Origin: Buddleja alternifolia | Taxonomy: Eukaryota; Streptophyta; Magnoliopsida; Lamiales; Scrophulariaceae | Direction of reading: 5' to 3' | Assembly (NCBI GenBank): GCA_019426215.1 | Contig: CM033408.1 | Span: forward strand, 7,815,077-7,879,076 | DNA length: 64,000 nucleotides | Shown: piece after piece, positions 23,670 through 34,748 of the stretch | Numbering within the stretch: position 1 is the stretch's first letter | Layout of the letters: the number at the start of each line of letters is the position of its first letter | Made by a program: the position numbers and the translations under genes | Notes under the pieces: model-generated | Told to the model about the DNA's origin: nothing | The model's database searches: none | What the model saw: only the letters and a program-made list of their open reading frames with translations

Positions 23670-26104
23670 GGACCCATCTTAGTGCATTGTGGTGGAGCAA
23701 TTGGAACATATACCGCACATCCAAAAATTCTTAGATGAGAAATATTTGGTTCTTGACCAAAAACCAAGTGTAATGGGGAGAAGTTATGATAACTTGTAGG
23801 CCTTATGCGAATAAGTGTTGTTGCATGCAAAATAACATGTCCCCGACAAGAAATAGGAAGTTTTGATATCATAAGTGAAGATCTTGAAATTAACTGCAGA
23901 CGCTTAATAAATGATTCTGTTAGACCGTTTTACGTATGAACATGTGCTACATCAATTTCAATAGACATACAATAGTCATTAAACGTTTTGGAAGTAAATT
24001 CAGCCGCATTATCAAGGCGTATTTTCTTAATTGGATAATCAGGAAAATGTGTTCATTGTCGAATCAATTGAGCAAGCAATATCGCAAAAGCCAGTTGCGA
24101 GTTGATAACAAAGACACATGTGACCATCTTGTTGATGCATTAATTAAAACCATAAAATATCTAAATGGTCCCCACGGCGGGTATATTCGTCCACAAATAT
24201 CGCCTTGAATACATTCAAAAAACGTAAGAGATTCACTTCCTATTTTTGTTGTTGATGGTCGAATAATCAACTTTCCTTAAGAACAAGCAGCACATGAGAA
24301 ATCATTGGATTGAAGAATCAGCTGGCTCTTTAATGGATAACCATATGAAATCTCAACTATTTTTCTCATCATAATTGATCCGGGATGACCCAATCGGTCA
24401 TGCCAAACAACAAATTTATTTTGATTCACAAACTTCTAGCTTACGATAACATGTGTTTCAATAGAAGATATATACGTGTAGTACAAATCGGAGGAAAATG
24501 CAGGTAATTTTTTCAATATACATTTGTTACCATATATTGTATTAGTGATGTAAAGATACTCAATAATGCCATCACTTGTTGTCTCAATATGATATCCATT
24601 TCCGCAGATATCTTTGAAGCATAGTAAATTTCTTCGAGACTTGGTAGAATATAATGCTTCATTAATATAAAATTGCGTTCCTCCGAGTAACAATATATTA
24701 GCTCTGCCGGAGCCTTCAATTAACTTTGTACTATCCGATATAATACTAACATTGGCTTCTTGCATTACTAAATAAGAGAAGTATTTTTTTATTCTTGAGG
24801 ATGGTGTAAGTTGTTACACTATCAGCGAGACAAATATTTTCATTATTGTTGCTTACCGAGTAAATACTCATTCTTTATCGAAACATAAAAAAAATTAATA
24901 CCAGAAAATATCATTTAATATGAGAAAAAAGAATTTTATGAATAAATTCTTTTATAGATCTTAAAAAGAAAACAACACACTTAAATATTTATTTTAAAAA
25001 GCCCACTAGAATAACATTTAAGAAACTCATTTTTGAACATTTTCATCTTTAATCAAGTGATCAATTTATTTATTTTTTATCTGGATCTGCAAAGAAATCA
25101 TCAACATCTAAATGAGTGTCACCAAAATGGCCATGTCAGAATCGCCTTCTTTAATATCAAAATTTGTTTCTATTTTCTTTCCTTCGCTTTTTAGCAATTC
25201 TTTGTAAAGGTCAACAAGATGCTTTGGCGTACGACAAGTACATGACCAATGAACTTTTTCACCACACCAATAGCACAAATTCTCTATAGATATACTATTT
25301 TGTCCACCTTTATTTTTCTCTTCAATAATTTTCCACTTTTGGTGGAAAAATGTGTTCTTAAAATAACCACCACGAAGTGACCATATCCACATTCATGACC
25401 TCAATTTTGTTCATGATTAAAATGATTATGTGTTGCTATATTCACTTCAAGGAATGGAGCAAAATTATTATGTGTTGCTACATTCACTTCAGGGAATGGA
25501 GCAGAACCAGTTGGACGAGACTTATGGTTTTATCTTGATTAGATATTTTGTTTCCTTCTTTGAATGTGTTTTAAAGACCATTTGCATCTAAATGAATTTC
25601 AACATCTAACACCAAAGATAAATATTTCTTCTCCGTAGTGTCAAGAGCTACACAGTCAATTTTCACACGATTCATCACTATAATACTATCATCAAAGTAC
25701 AAGATAAATTAGATAATAATCAACCAATTACATATCATTTATATTTTAATATGACATGTCTGAGTATGCTCAAAGAGATATTGAAAAACTCTAGATTAAA
25801 TGAAATAATAACTAATTATAAGAGGCAAGGTGTTAGTTAATATGATGGCAATTCACGCTACTCACCTTGATTAGCAGAATGATATTAGGCAAAAAAATCA
25901 CTTCTTCAATAATTTGTACACCACCAATGCATTGCTCGATCACTAGTTCTCAAATTTGTGGCTTAAAGCTTGTAGCATTCCTTTTTTCCCCCTTTTTTAA
26001 ACAACGTGATATGATTCCTCCTCGGCAAGAACTTTTGCTGGTACCACAAGTGTCAATGTAAAAAATAATTTGACTACAACTTACTATGGATCGTGCTGAT
26101 AACG

Positions 26105-26361
26105 TATTATAAATATCACAAGATGTAACTAAGTAGAAAGACTAGAGAATGAGAGATATCTTTTTATTCATTTTTTTTGGTGTGTCTCCACATTACAATG
26201 GTATAGCCTATTTATAGGCACAAATCAAGAACCTCAAAGATTGATTACATAATGGGGAAAGTAAATTACATTGAATCATATTCATGATGAAAGGTGAAAA
26301 GACATAGAGGTGAAGAGACTTTGGAGTTGTATGGACATCCACTAAATATTTTTTCATAACA
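26105..26361 (-). repeat. Copia A 5' LTR
   Basis: Begins on the minus strand TGTTATGAAAAAATATTTAG and ends ATTTATAATA just before the primer site. It contains a TATA-like CCTATAAATAGGC at about 26200, the probable LTR promoter. Flanked by TTACC at 26362-26366. Confidence 0.85.
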
Positions 26362-26366
26362 TTACC

Positions 26367-26460
26367 AAAAAAATTTATCAAACACTTTGTAACAACTTAT
26401 AAACTCTTAAACAACTTATAAGATGTTTTAAAGAGTTTATAAGCTCAGCCAAACACTCTC
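26367..26460. mobile_element. Right part of the MITE that hosts copia A
   Basis: Contains ACAACTTATAAACTC and AGTTTATAAGCTCAGCC and ends CAAACACTCTC before TAA. It pairs with the left part at 19684. Confidence 0.7.
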
Positions 26461-27405
26461 TAAATCACAATTAGAGAAAATAATTAACTTGGAATAATTT
26501 TCTATTGTGTTATTGTATGAAGAATAAACTAATTCCATTCATTGGATTTTACACATTTTTTTTGAATAGTGGATTTTACACATTATTAGAATATGCAAAG
26601 AATGTCAATAGTATATATCTCATTGTATCTATACTATTATAAAAGAATGCAATTTTAGGCATTTTTTGAATAATATTTTGAACTTCTGATTACCACTATT
26701 CTCTAATAAAATTTTCAAAAATATATATTATATTTCTGAACTTCTCCTAACTTGAATCCAAAAATAATTGTAGGAAGTGTGAACTTGGGCACTTTGTTTG
26801 GTCTTTTAGGTAATAATAATGCACTTATAACCTACTCCTCGAATCGAACATATTTTGAGTTTTAGTTCTTCTTTCCTGTTTCCATTACGTTTGGTCTTTT
26901 TCAGTCTTAAAACTAATTTGGATTGGCTTTCCTGCTTTTTGCACGATATTTAGTTTAATTGAACTGGGTTTTCACATTACATTGTGATAGTTGAGTTCAA
27001 GTCTAAATGTTGAAAAAATGGATTATGTGTTTTTTCCAGATAAACTTGGAAGTATTCATCTCTTTACTTTACTTTATAAGTAATTTTTCTTCTTTCATCC
27101 GTAAATTTTCTTCTTACTTGCTTTAATCACTATATTGTTACCTTTATGAGCTTAGAGTGGGGTAATATTATCGAAGTGTATAATTACTGTGTGCATGAAG
27201 AATATTGAAGTGTAGCCATAGATTAGGTGATTTTCATAGCTTGGCTTTGGAAATTTATTTTTGTCACCGTCATTTATGATTTTCTTTCCCCTTCTTTTTC
27301 CATGTTTGTATCCCATAAATGTGCTGAATTGAAGAATTATTTACATTCTGAATGTTTTTTCGTTATGTTACATCTTTGGGGATTACCCAAATTCTAAAAG
27401 GTGTG
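26461..27405. other. Gene-empty stretch with a candidate Helitron 5' end
   Basis: At 26628 the sequence TCTATACTATTATAAAAG follows an A. This is the typical 5' terminus of plant Helitrons (TC start, insertion after A). No CTRR 3' end with a hairpin could be fixed, so the extent is unknown. The rest is AT-rich without a supported frame. Truncated gypsy gag begins at about 27406. Confidence 0.4.
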
Positions 27406-27891
27406 TCATTTGTTCCAAGTTGTAATTGAACCAACTGGGAGAGTGTTTAACCAAGCTTTTGCCTTGTCCTTGAGAGAAAACGGAAATAGTCTAAGGCGAA
27501 TAGCATCATCAGAGGCTCCATTGTGTTTGAAAGTATCACATATTTCCAAGAAGTTGGCAATATGTGAGTGGGGATCATCGCTCGGCAACCCATGGAACTG
27601 AACCGTCGGTTGTATCATTTGGATCACTACCGGCTTGATCTCAAAAGTATTGGCCTGAATGGGTGGCCTGATTATACTTGTTGCAGCTCCATTAAAAGTG
27701 GGTACTGCATAATCTCTCATGGCTTTTGGTGGATTAACAATAGCTTCTGCACCTTGAATACCATTATTTTCTTGATTTTCCATTACTTTCTCCTGTCGAA
27801 AGTTTGCTTTCTGTTTCCTTCTCCTTCTATTAAACGTGCGTTCTATTTCAGGATCAAATTCTTCGAGTGCTTCGTGAATAGTACGGGGCAT
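27406..27891 (-). pseudogene. Athila-like gypsy gag, truncated C-terminally
   Basis: The frame starts MPRTIHEALEEFDPEIERTF (ATG at 27891) and includes FHGLPSDDPHSHIANFLEIC and RLRLFPFSLKDKAKAWLNTL, the retrotransposon gag capsid signature with the KAKAW motif, and ends at GSITTWNK. Beyond 27406 the sequence no longer matches gag (an ELAEKFL-type continuation is expected), so the element is cut here. The 162 codons kept are open. It encodes the capsid of a Ty3/gypsy element. Confidence 0.85.
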
Positions 27892-29276
27892 GCAACTATA
27901 CAAATACCTCGAAAACAAGAATAAAAAAAAATTAAACAATAAAACGGTTTAATCTAAAAATAAGTAATTGGATTTCAATATTAAATAAAAATTAGTCCCC
28001 GGCAACGGCGCCAAAAACTTGATGCGTAATTTCTTAGCAAGTATACTAGATCACACAAGTAGTAATAATGGATGTAAGTCCGAATATCGTTCCCACAGGG
28101 ACTAAATTATCTAAGTACTGAAAAGTTAATATACTTATTCTAAGTTAAACTAAACGATAATTGATGATGATTCTTAAACTAAAATTCTAACACTAATTAC
28201 TACTAAGAACACAAAAATTTAATGATTTTAATCAAAGTCTAGAAAGATAACCAAGACAATGATCCAACCAAATTATGCAAGTTAATTATGAATTCTGTTT
28301 AAATCAATTATTAGATAGGTTATGCAAAGGTGAAATTTCCTAAAGTACTTACTACCCAATCTCTCGATGTAGAAATTCTACCCCTTTCAACAATCAACTA
28401 TATCTCTATATGAAGATTTAATTAAAAGGAATGCATTAAAAAGACACTTAGAAATTCCTCGTTAAAACAAAAAGCCACACAAAGGAATCGATTCTATCTC
28501 TAGTCAATTCTACGATATGTTTTTTTTTAATTCTAGATGCTTCCCTAATCTATTATCTCTCCATATCTAGACTAGGCATTTAATCAAACAATTGGTGATC
28601 AAGCAATTGTAGGCATTAAGAACAAATTACAAAACATTGCATAACCCCAAATTAATCGTTTCAAAACAATATTCAAACATAACAAACATAAATTCGGCCT
28701 TCACATGGCCTCGGTCTATAAAAGTTTAGTTCATAAATTCGAATTTAAAAGAGTACAAACAAATTCCTAAAGACATGATTTTTAATCCAATCTAAAAGAA
28801 AACATAAAACACCCAAAGAAACCGTATGTTTGTTGGTGTAGATCTTGAATCCGTCTTGGTATAGGCGAATCTTCGATCTTCCCATGCATTTTCTTCTCCC
28901 AAGAGCCTCTTTTCTTCAAAGGATGTTTTTCTAGAGTGTTTAGAGTTGTAAAAAGTGAAAAGTCCCCAAGATTTGACCTAAAATCCGTGTTTTAAAGAGT
29001 CAGTCCACGTCCATGGCGATGTGGCCCCAAATCTGGCGCTGTCGCGCCATGTACAAAATAGCTTCTGCATGGGTGGCGCTGTGGCGCCACTTTGATAGCT
29101 TTTTCTTTTTTTCTTCTTTTTGACTTCGTTTTTGATTCTTTTTCACTTAAATCACCATTTGTTCCCTACAACACAAAATATATGCAATTATATGAAATAT
29201 GTAGGAAAAAATGATTGAAACTTACTCAAATTAGGTAAATATGGGCATAAAATATAATGCAATTATGAACTTATCA
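27892..29276 (-). mobile_element. 5' LTR (28020-29276) and primer site of a truncated Athila-like gypsy element
   Basis: The LTR runs TGATGCG...TTATCA on the plus strand (1257 bp) and begins TGATAAGTTCATAATTGC on the minus strand. Immediately downstream on the minus strand is TTTTTGGCGCCGTTGCCGGG (about 27997-28016), complementary to the 3' end of tRNA-Asp, the usual primer of Athila/Tat elements. The LTR holds GGCGC/GCGCC-rich patches at 29010-29095. It is inserted into copia B at 29277; the other end is lost. Confidence 0.85.
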
Positions 29277-29331
29277 ATGATGATTTATTAGTGGCAAGAT
29301 CAAGATAGCGATAACCTTTATAATCCGAGGG

Positions 29332-30030
29332 TTATCCTATAAATAAGCAAGCGGAGGAATGAGGAGCAAGTTTGTGAGAGGTAGAGGCAGAGATGTTAGG
29401 ATAGCAAAGATAGCCGAAAACACGAAGGTGGTTATAAGAAGGGAAAATACCATAGAGTAATTCAAAAGGTGATTTGTAGGAAAGAGTGGAGGTAGGAAGG
29501 ATGTTGAGAAGGTGAATAACCATATGTAAGTCTTCGACCCAGAAAGAAGGTGGAAGAGAGGCTTGGAAGTGGAGAGTTCGAATAATGTTGTTCACAGTTT
29601 GAATGGCTCGTTCAAGTTTGCCGTTTTGTTGTGAAGTGTGTGGACATAAGAAAAGAAAAATAATGCCATTGGTTTTAAAAAATTGATGAAGGGATTTATT
29701 GTCAAATTCTCCTCCATGATCATATTGAAAAGATTTTATTTTAATTTGAAATTAATTGTGAACATAAGAATAAAAATTGACAAAAACTTTATAGGCATCC
29801 GATTTATTAACTAAAGGAAAAATCCAAAGAAAATGAGAAGAATCATCCAAAAATAAAATATAATACTTAAAACCACCAATACTAGGAATTTGCGAAGTCC
29901 AAAGATTCGAGTGAACAACGTCAAACAATCGAGAACTAAAAGATGAAGAACTAGATAAAGGCAAACATTTGGCTATGTTTGTTTTTATTTTCGAATCTAT
30001 TTTTGCCGAATTTATTTGGCCAAAAAGCAT
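29332..30030 (-). pseudogene. Copia B integrase pseudogene
   Basis: Reads LPLSSSSSFSSRLFDVVHSN, then FKYYILFLDDSSHFLWIFPL, SCPHTSQQNGKLERA and LRVFGYLCYPNISAS. Two open pieces (29752-30030 and 29332-29595) are separated by a stop after YSYVHN. The residues before LPLSSSS in the first piece belong to the inserted TIR element, not to integrase. The putative catalytic Asp-to-Asn change is described under copia B. Confidence 0.8.
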
Positions 30031-30077
30031 TTGGTTTATCCTTTTTGGCCAAAATTGATTTTTTGGGCCAAATATCC

Positions 30078-30367
30078 GGGAAAATTGGATATAACCCCCC
30101 TATGTTTTCACTTTTTTTTTTACTGAAAACCCCCTTATGTTAATCTTTTTGCACGAAACCCCCTTGTGTCAGCCTAAACCTTGCACGAAACCCCCAATTC
30201 GTGTTAAATCTGCGGAAAGTAGCATACCCACGCAGTGTATTTGATGTAGGGTTGGGGGTTTCGTGCAGGGTTTAGGCTGACATGAGGGGGTTTCGTGCAA
30301 AAAAATTAACATAAGGGGGTTTTCAGCAAAAAAATGATAACACAGGGGGGTTATATGCAATTTTCCC
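30078..30367. mobile_element. Mutator-type MITE, 290 bp, perfect 9-bp TSD
   Basis: Ends GGGAAAATTGGATATAACCC and, inverted, GGGAAAATTGCATATAACCC. The flank CAAATATCC is present at 30069-30077 and 30368-30376, a perfect 9-bp TSD as produced by Mutator-like elements. Both arms carry the inverted block GGGGGTTTCGTGCA, so the whole can fold into a long hairpin. Confidence 0.9.
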
Positions 30368-30404
30368 CAAATATCCTAATAACATATAGCCTACAAAATT
30401 TGAC

Positions 30405-30472
30405 TTTTACTGCTATGCCTACCCACTCCTACCCCTATCCTTTTTACTGCTATGCCTACCCACTCCTACCCC
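30405..30472. repeat. Duplicated 36-bp unit
   Basis: TTTTACTGCTATGCCTACCC plus ACTCCTACCCC occurs twice in tandem (30405 and 30442), followed by a TA microsatellite to about 30512. Confidence 0.8.
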
Positions 30473-30516
<44 letters not shown>

Positions 30517-30904
30517 TTTATTGATATAAAATATTACTTAATAAGATGATGTAATGTGAAGTTGGAATACTTCTTTTGAGACATTTTCTTTTAGTTCTTG
30601 TTAGAGGACCTCTTCTCCATTGCATGCCTCAGCCCCAAGAATTTTGATAGAGGTTGAATTTGGGTGTGGAAATATTTTTAAATGGGGAATTGGGGAGTGT
30701 TCGATTTGGTTTATTAATGAAATTAATAAAATTTATTTGGTCAAGAAATTGGAATTTGTGTAAAAGACGACTTTGGAGATGGAAAGAGGCAGCCATGATC
30801 ATGAGTTAGTGTTGAGAAGGTGACAGAGAATAGTTAAGAGTGAGAAACTTTTGAGGTATAATATTTATGGGTATAGTTATAAAAGTTTGATTGTGTATAT
30901 AAGT

Positions 30905-30911
30905 ACACACT

Positions 30912-30947
<36 letters not shown>

Positions 30948-31193
30948 CACGATCATATGCATATAATATAAGTACCTTTATATATCAATAGAAACATTTA
31001 TATATATATGCATATTGTAGTTGATGTAATATATATATATATTTAATTACATCAACTACAATATATATATATATATATTTTCTATTGATATATAAAGGTA
31101 CTTATATTATATGCATATGATCATGTACATATATATTATATACTTATATTATATGCATATGATCGTGTACATATATATTGTAGTTGATGTAAT

Positions 31194-31227
<34 letters not shown>

Positions 31228-31417
31228 TCTATTGATATATAAAGGTACTTATATTATATGCATATGATCGTGTACATATATATTGTATACTTATATTATA
31301 TGCATATGATCGTGTACATATATATTGTAGTTGATGTAATTAAATATATATATATATATATTTTTTTTTTTCTATTGATATATAAAGGTACTTATATTAT
31401 ATGCATATGATCGTGTA

Positions 31418-31448
<31 letters not shown>

Positions 31449-31500
31449 TTTTTGATAAGGAACTACAATATATATATATATATATATATATATACATTCA
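30905..31500. repeat. AT-rich tandem and inverted repeat, about 145-bp unit
   Basis: The block TATTGATATATAAAGGTAC plus TTATATTATATGCATATGAT occurs in the same direction at about 31083, 31231 and 31377, and inverted at about 30945-30995. GTAGTTGATGTAATTAAATA (31178, 31327) has inverted partners at 31040-31060. TA microsatellites join the units. It is strongly hairpin-forming and lies inside the TIR element at 29971-31730. Confidence 0.75.
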
Positions 31501-32797
31501 TAAATATTATAATCACTTAAAACTTATATTACTATATATTTTAATCATTAACACAAACTTTTTCAGACAAAAACTTACATGATTTGACTGCTACAATAAG
31601 TTTTGTTCCTTCTGAAAATAAAATTAAATACACAACCAAACACATTCTCATCAAAATACAAATCTCCCAAAAAGTTTTTTCACCAAAATTTTCACCAAAA
31701 ATACCCTCCAAAATAGAAACAAACACAGCCTTATGTTTTCGTAATTGACACACATGACGCAAAGACTTAGAATTTTTTTTCTTACATTGAATAAAATTTC
31801 TACTATTAAGAAATGAAAAAATAGAAACTCCGGGATGGCCGAGACGACGATGCCAAATCATACGGGATGATGCGACTGGAGAGTGAGAGGAAACAAGAGC
31901 GGTGGATGAAACACGAAAAGGGTAGAGGTCGCCATTGCTATTGCTCTGGAGAAGAAGGGCACCTGTCTTAAGATCCTTTATAGAAAAATTGAAAGGGTCA
32001 AATTCAATAGAACAGAGATTATCGAGTAAACTAACGAACGGATATAAGATTTTTAACAAGAGAAGGGGAAACAAGAACATTATTTAAGTGAAGAGATCAA
32101 GAATGTGAGGGAAGAGTAGAATTACCAATAGAAGATATAGGGAGCACAACACCGTTACCAACAATAATAGAAGAAGAAATATTATTCGGTATGATATTTA
32201 AAAGTGTACCTTGGTGAGGAGTCATGTGAGAGGTGGCTCCGGTGTCCAAATATCATTGATCATCAGGTTTACTGAGTGACATCATCTGAAAAATTGAAGA
32301 AAGATCCGTGGGTTGTGGTGCATTGGAGTGGACTGCCGAGTGGGCCTGAGATGGGTGCGGCCCAAGAAGCCCAGGCACAGAGTTGGGCGTGGGACTGGGC
32401 AGCGGGAAACTATGCTGGACCGAGTTGTTAATCCAGGCTGGGGAGGTGGGCTAGGCTGGCGAAGAAGCTCAATACGCAGTAACTGTTGGAGCAGGCGGCG
32501 TGGGCAAATGGGGCTGCTGGGTTAAAGCCTAGCTCGCCTGTTGTGATGGGCCACTAGAATAGGAGGAATAAGGTGGACCTGGAGGCGTGAATTGGGCCGG
32601 CTAAAAATAATTACTTGGAGCATTATAAGAATTAATTTTGACCTAATTGTGGACCGTAGTTTGACCCATGACCACGACCGGTACCCTTACCACGACCTTG
32701 TTAATTATTTCAAGACATGTTTCGATTCGCATTGTGGTTGGGAGCTTGAGATAGAAGTGTTTCCACATGTGAAATAAGTTGGTCAAAATCCTTATTT

Positions 32798-33769
32798 TTT
32801 GTACTTCATAACCCCAAAATCCTTCTTTTTCCTCTAATCCTCTTTCACGCGAACAGAGTAGGGCAGCAGACGGAGTTCTTCTTCCTCTTTCTTTCTCTCT
32901 ATCTCTATCTCTATCCCTAACTCTCTCTTTTACAGTTTTACTATCACACAAATTGATTATTTGTTTTGAAAACATTGAAGAATTATAACTAAAAATCATA
33001 GAGGAAATTTATGCAATTTTGTCTTTAAATTCTTGGTTACTAGCTGATGTTAAGCATAAATCTGCGATTTTCATGTTCATATGAGTTACTTACGAGTATG
33101 CACTGTAAAGAGAATTGAATTTTTTGGGGCTTTTGTAGAACCCTGTGATTTTCATGATCATAGGGTTTTACATAATTTGAATTTTTGTTATTTTACAGCC
33201 AATCTTTTGAAAAATTAAATTATAGGATTTATGTGGCCATGTCCATGATAAGCTAGAAATATTACATGAGTTGATTATTGGAAGATTCCATCGTCGGACC
33301 AACCACGATTGAACCATGATCCGACTAGTGAACCGTGAACCAGTAGATTTTCTGGTTCGATAGCCAGTCCGATTTTTAAAACATTGCAATAAACAAGGAA
33401 ATAAAGTCTAACAATCCTAATATAATATAAATAACAATTAGATAATCTATTGCCTTAGAATCTTCAAATTATTTTTACAATATTCATTTGCATATTTTAG
33501 TGCACAAATTTTAATAAATAAATAAGCACACCATGCCATTTTTTGTACCATTAGTTTATCCGCAAATTTTAATTCCTACTTTTCATGATAAGATTAAAAT
33601 ATTTTTTACATATGTGTGTATATTTGTTAGATATATTTATAAATATATATATATATATATATCGTAAACTATGTGCATATTATTTTTCTATTCAATGTAA
33701 AATCGATATTTAAAGTGATATACTATTACTTTTTTGCATTCTAATGTCCATGGCCAAGATCTGGGGATG
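32798..33769. other. Gene-empty stretch between copia B and the MULE pseudogene
   Basis: 32798-32990 is pyrimidine-rich (CTCTATCTCTATCTC, TTCTTCTTCCTC) and looks like the 5' UTR of a plant gene, but no convincing frame follows. 33290-33385 contains the phrase CCGTGAACCAGTAGATTTTC plus TGGTTCGATAGCCAGTCCG, which resembles a plant interspersed repeat end. The remainder is AT-rich. Confidence 0.35.
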
Positions 33770-34512
33770 AGGTAAGAGAAGGGCCTAGGCTGAGGAATAC
33801 TCAGAGGTAGATGATGATAGTATATAAAATAGTGATTATGGTTTAAGTGAAGATTTTGTTGGGTTGGAAAATAGTAGCACAACACTTTGATGCACTAGTT
33901 GATGAAGACTTGGATTTACATAAAGTTGAATATGGATAATCAAGTGATGAATTGTATAATATATGCAGTGATGAAGAAGACATAAATTGAACTGACATGT
34001 CAGATCCTTTGTTTAGAGCGGAAATGTTGTTCACAAATGCAATGGAGTTTAAAGTTGTTGTGAGATCTCATTTTACTTGGCTGATCGGGATATCAAGTTT
34101 ATTAAAAATGACAGATTGGGGTAAGGAAAAACACAATTGGAGTAATTGTCCTGGTAATGCTAGCTTCTATGATGAGTGATCCAAATACATTTGAAATAAG
34201 AACTTTGAATACTACACGTAATTGTGTGAGGACTTTGAGAAAGCATAGATTTGTCACTTCTAAAATGCTATGTAACAGTTGTGTGAATGATTGGATGCTT
34301 CATAATGGCTGAAAATTGGGAGATTTCCAAGAAAAAGTTTAAAATTACCTCAATGTTAAAGTTAGCAAAGCTCAACACTACATAACCAAGAAGGTGAATG
34401 ATTTGCTATATAGGAAGTATAGAGATCAATAAACTACTTTGCATGATTATGCTGAAGAACGTAAGATGCATAAAACCTCATTTGTTTTATATCGAACATG
34501 AAAAAAAAAAAA

Positions 34513-34748
34513 CTTTGTGTTAACGAAATAGGCTAAACACCCCTGCGTTATTAAAAAGTCTGCGCGAAATCTTCATTCCGTTAGAAGATGATCATGTTTT
34601 TCATGTTGTTCATCTTTATCGACATGCCCAAGTGAAATTTATACCCTCTCCATACAATATAAAAGGTAGATAGTTTTATTTCACCAAAAATCACACTTAT
34701 TTCTTTTAATAACGCAAGTAGTGTTTAACTTATTTCATTAACGCAAAG
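34513..34748. mobile_element. Long-TIR MITE inside the MULE pseudogene
   Basis: The left arm CTTTGTGTTAACGAAATAGG, then TAAACACCCCTGCGTTATTA, matches the inverted right arm CTTTGCGTTAATGAAATAAG, then TTAAACACTACTTGCGTTAT. The ends may extend about 10 bp into flanking A-rich sequence. It lies between the DNA-binding and catalytic parts of the transposase pseudogene. It has no coding capacity. Confidence 0.65.

Larger units (their letters stand above)
18943..24327. repeat. Direct duplication, copy 1 (partner 58567-63327)
   Basis: From the TA repeat onward the two blocks run in parallel and in the same order: GTATAACTGAAAAACA, TTGAGTTGGTTTATTTAGTA, the MITE start, the copia 3' LTR, RNase H, the same MITE in RNase H, reverse transcriptase and integrase. 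They differ by several percent by eye plus indels. Copy 1 has a gypsy solo LTR (23081-23669) and a triplicated 35-mer (22624-22728) that copy 2 lacks, and has lost most of the copia 3' LTR. The shared right boundary is unknown because copy 2 is cut at 63327 by another insertion. Confidence 0.85.
20100..25392 (-). pseudogene. Copia A gag-pol pseudogene
   Basis: Fragments in coding order (descending): gag end with a CCHC knuckle CYWCGEKVHWSCTC (about 25270); protease/GAG-pre-integrase region (24436-24765); integrase with GDICG (about 24230) and DNAAEF; integrase C-terminal part HLRIFGCAVYVPIAPPQ (about 23710); reverse transcriptase start WKDAIESELNSLAKR (22300-22180) and YVDDLNIVG (about 21720); then LGLQIECLKNRIFVYQ (21600) and RHWNEVKQVLRYIRGTIDMG (21300). 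The RNase H end includes GDRTKHISPKFFLTHDVQKN (20320) and NNLVDLFTKPLPTTTFEKLV (20200). Stops and frame changes occur throughout. An AT microsatellite has expanded within the RT region at 21947-21963. The host MITE, solo LTR and tandem triplication are listed separately. Confidence 0.85.
19845..26361 (-). mobile_element. Decayed Ty1/copia retrotransposon A, minus strand
   Basis: 5' LTR at 26105-26361 (257 bp, minus-strand start TGTTATGAAAAAATA, TATA-like GCCTATAAATAGGC, end ATAATA). The primer site read on the minus strand is CGTTATCAGCACGATCC (26088-26104). The 3' LTR is only a remnant (19845-19927), preceded by the polypurine tract remnant AGGGTGAG. The TSD TTACC follows the 5' LTR at 26362-26366. 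Internal order on the minus strand is gag zinc knuckle, protease/GAG-pre-integrase, integrase, reverse transcriptase and RNase H, the Pseudoviridae order. It is interrupted by a MITE, a gypsy solo LTR, a 35-bp triplication and many frameshifts, so it is inactive. Confidence 0.9.
29971..31730. mobile_element. TIR element, 1.76 kb, inserted in copia B integrase
   Basis: Ends GGCTATGTTTGTTTTTATTTT and, inverted, GGCTGTGTTTGTTTCTATTTT. Host sequence across the junction is contiguous if CATTT (left) and TTATG (right) overlap, consistent with a TTW-type 3-bp TSD that has lost or changed one base. The TIR is of the same type as the MITEs at 13480 and 20627. The interior carries a Mutator-type MITE, a duplicated 36-mer and a large AT-rich repeat. 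Confidence 0.7.
29277..32797 (-). mobile_element. Decayed Ty1/copia element B, minus strand, split by a TIR element
   Basis: Minus-strand order: gag end (FDQLISHVETLLSQAP, then GRGKGTGRGHGSNYGPQLGQ at about 32640-32700), protease (YLDTGATSHMTPHQGTLLN, about 32210-32260), GAG-pre-integrase (MIWHRRLGHPG, about 31840), integrase (29331-30030). Integrase is interrupted before KCLPL by the element at 29971-31730. The first catalytic Asp appears replaced (VVHSNLW, about 29910, where family members have HSD). D of QYDHGGEFDN and E of QQNGKLERA remain. An in-frame TAA follows CLFIG at 29332. It is truncated at 29277 by the gypsy LTR; no LTR of its own is seen. Confidence 0.85.

Noticed and set aside
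32643..32999. 118-codon minus-strand frame with RDRDRDREKERGRR
   Set aside because: It is translated CT-rich sequence joined to copia gag in another frame; no domain.
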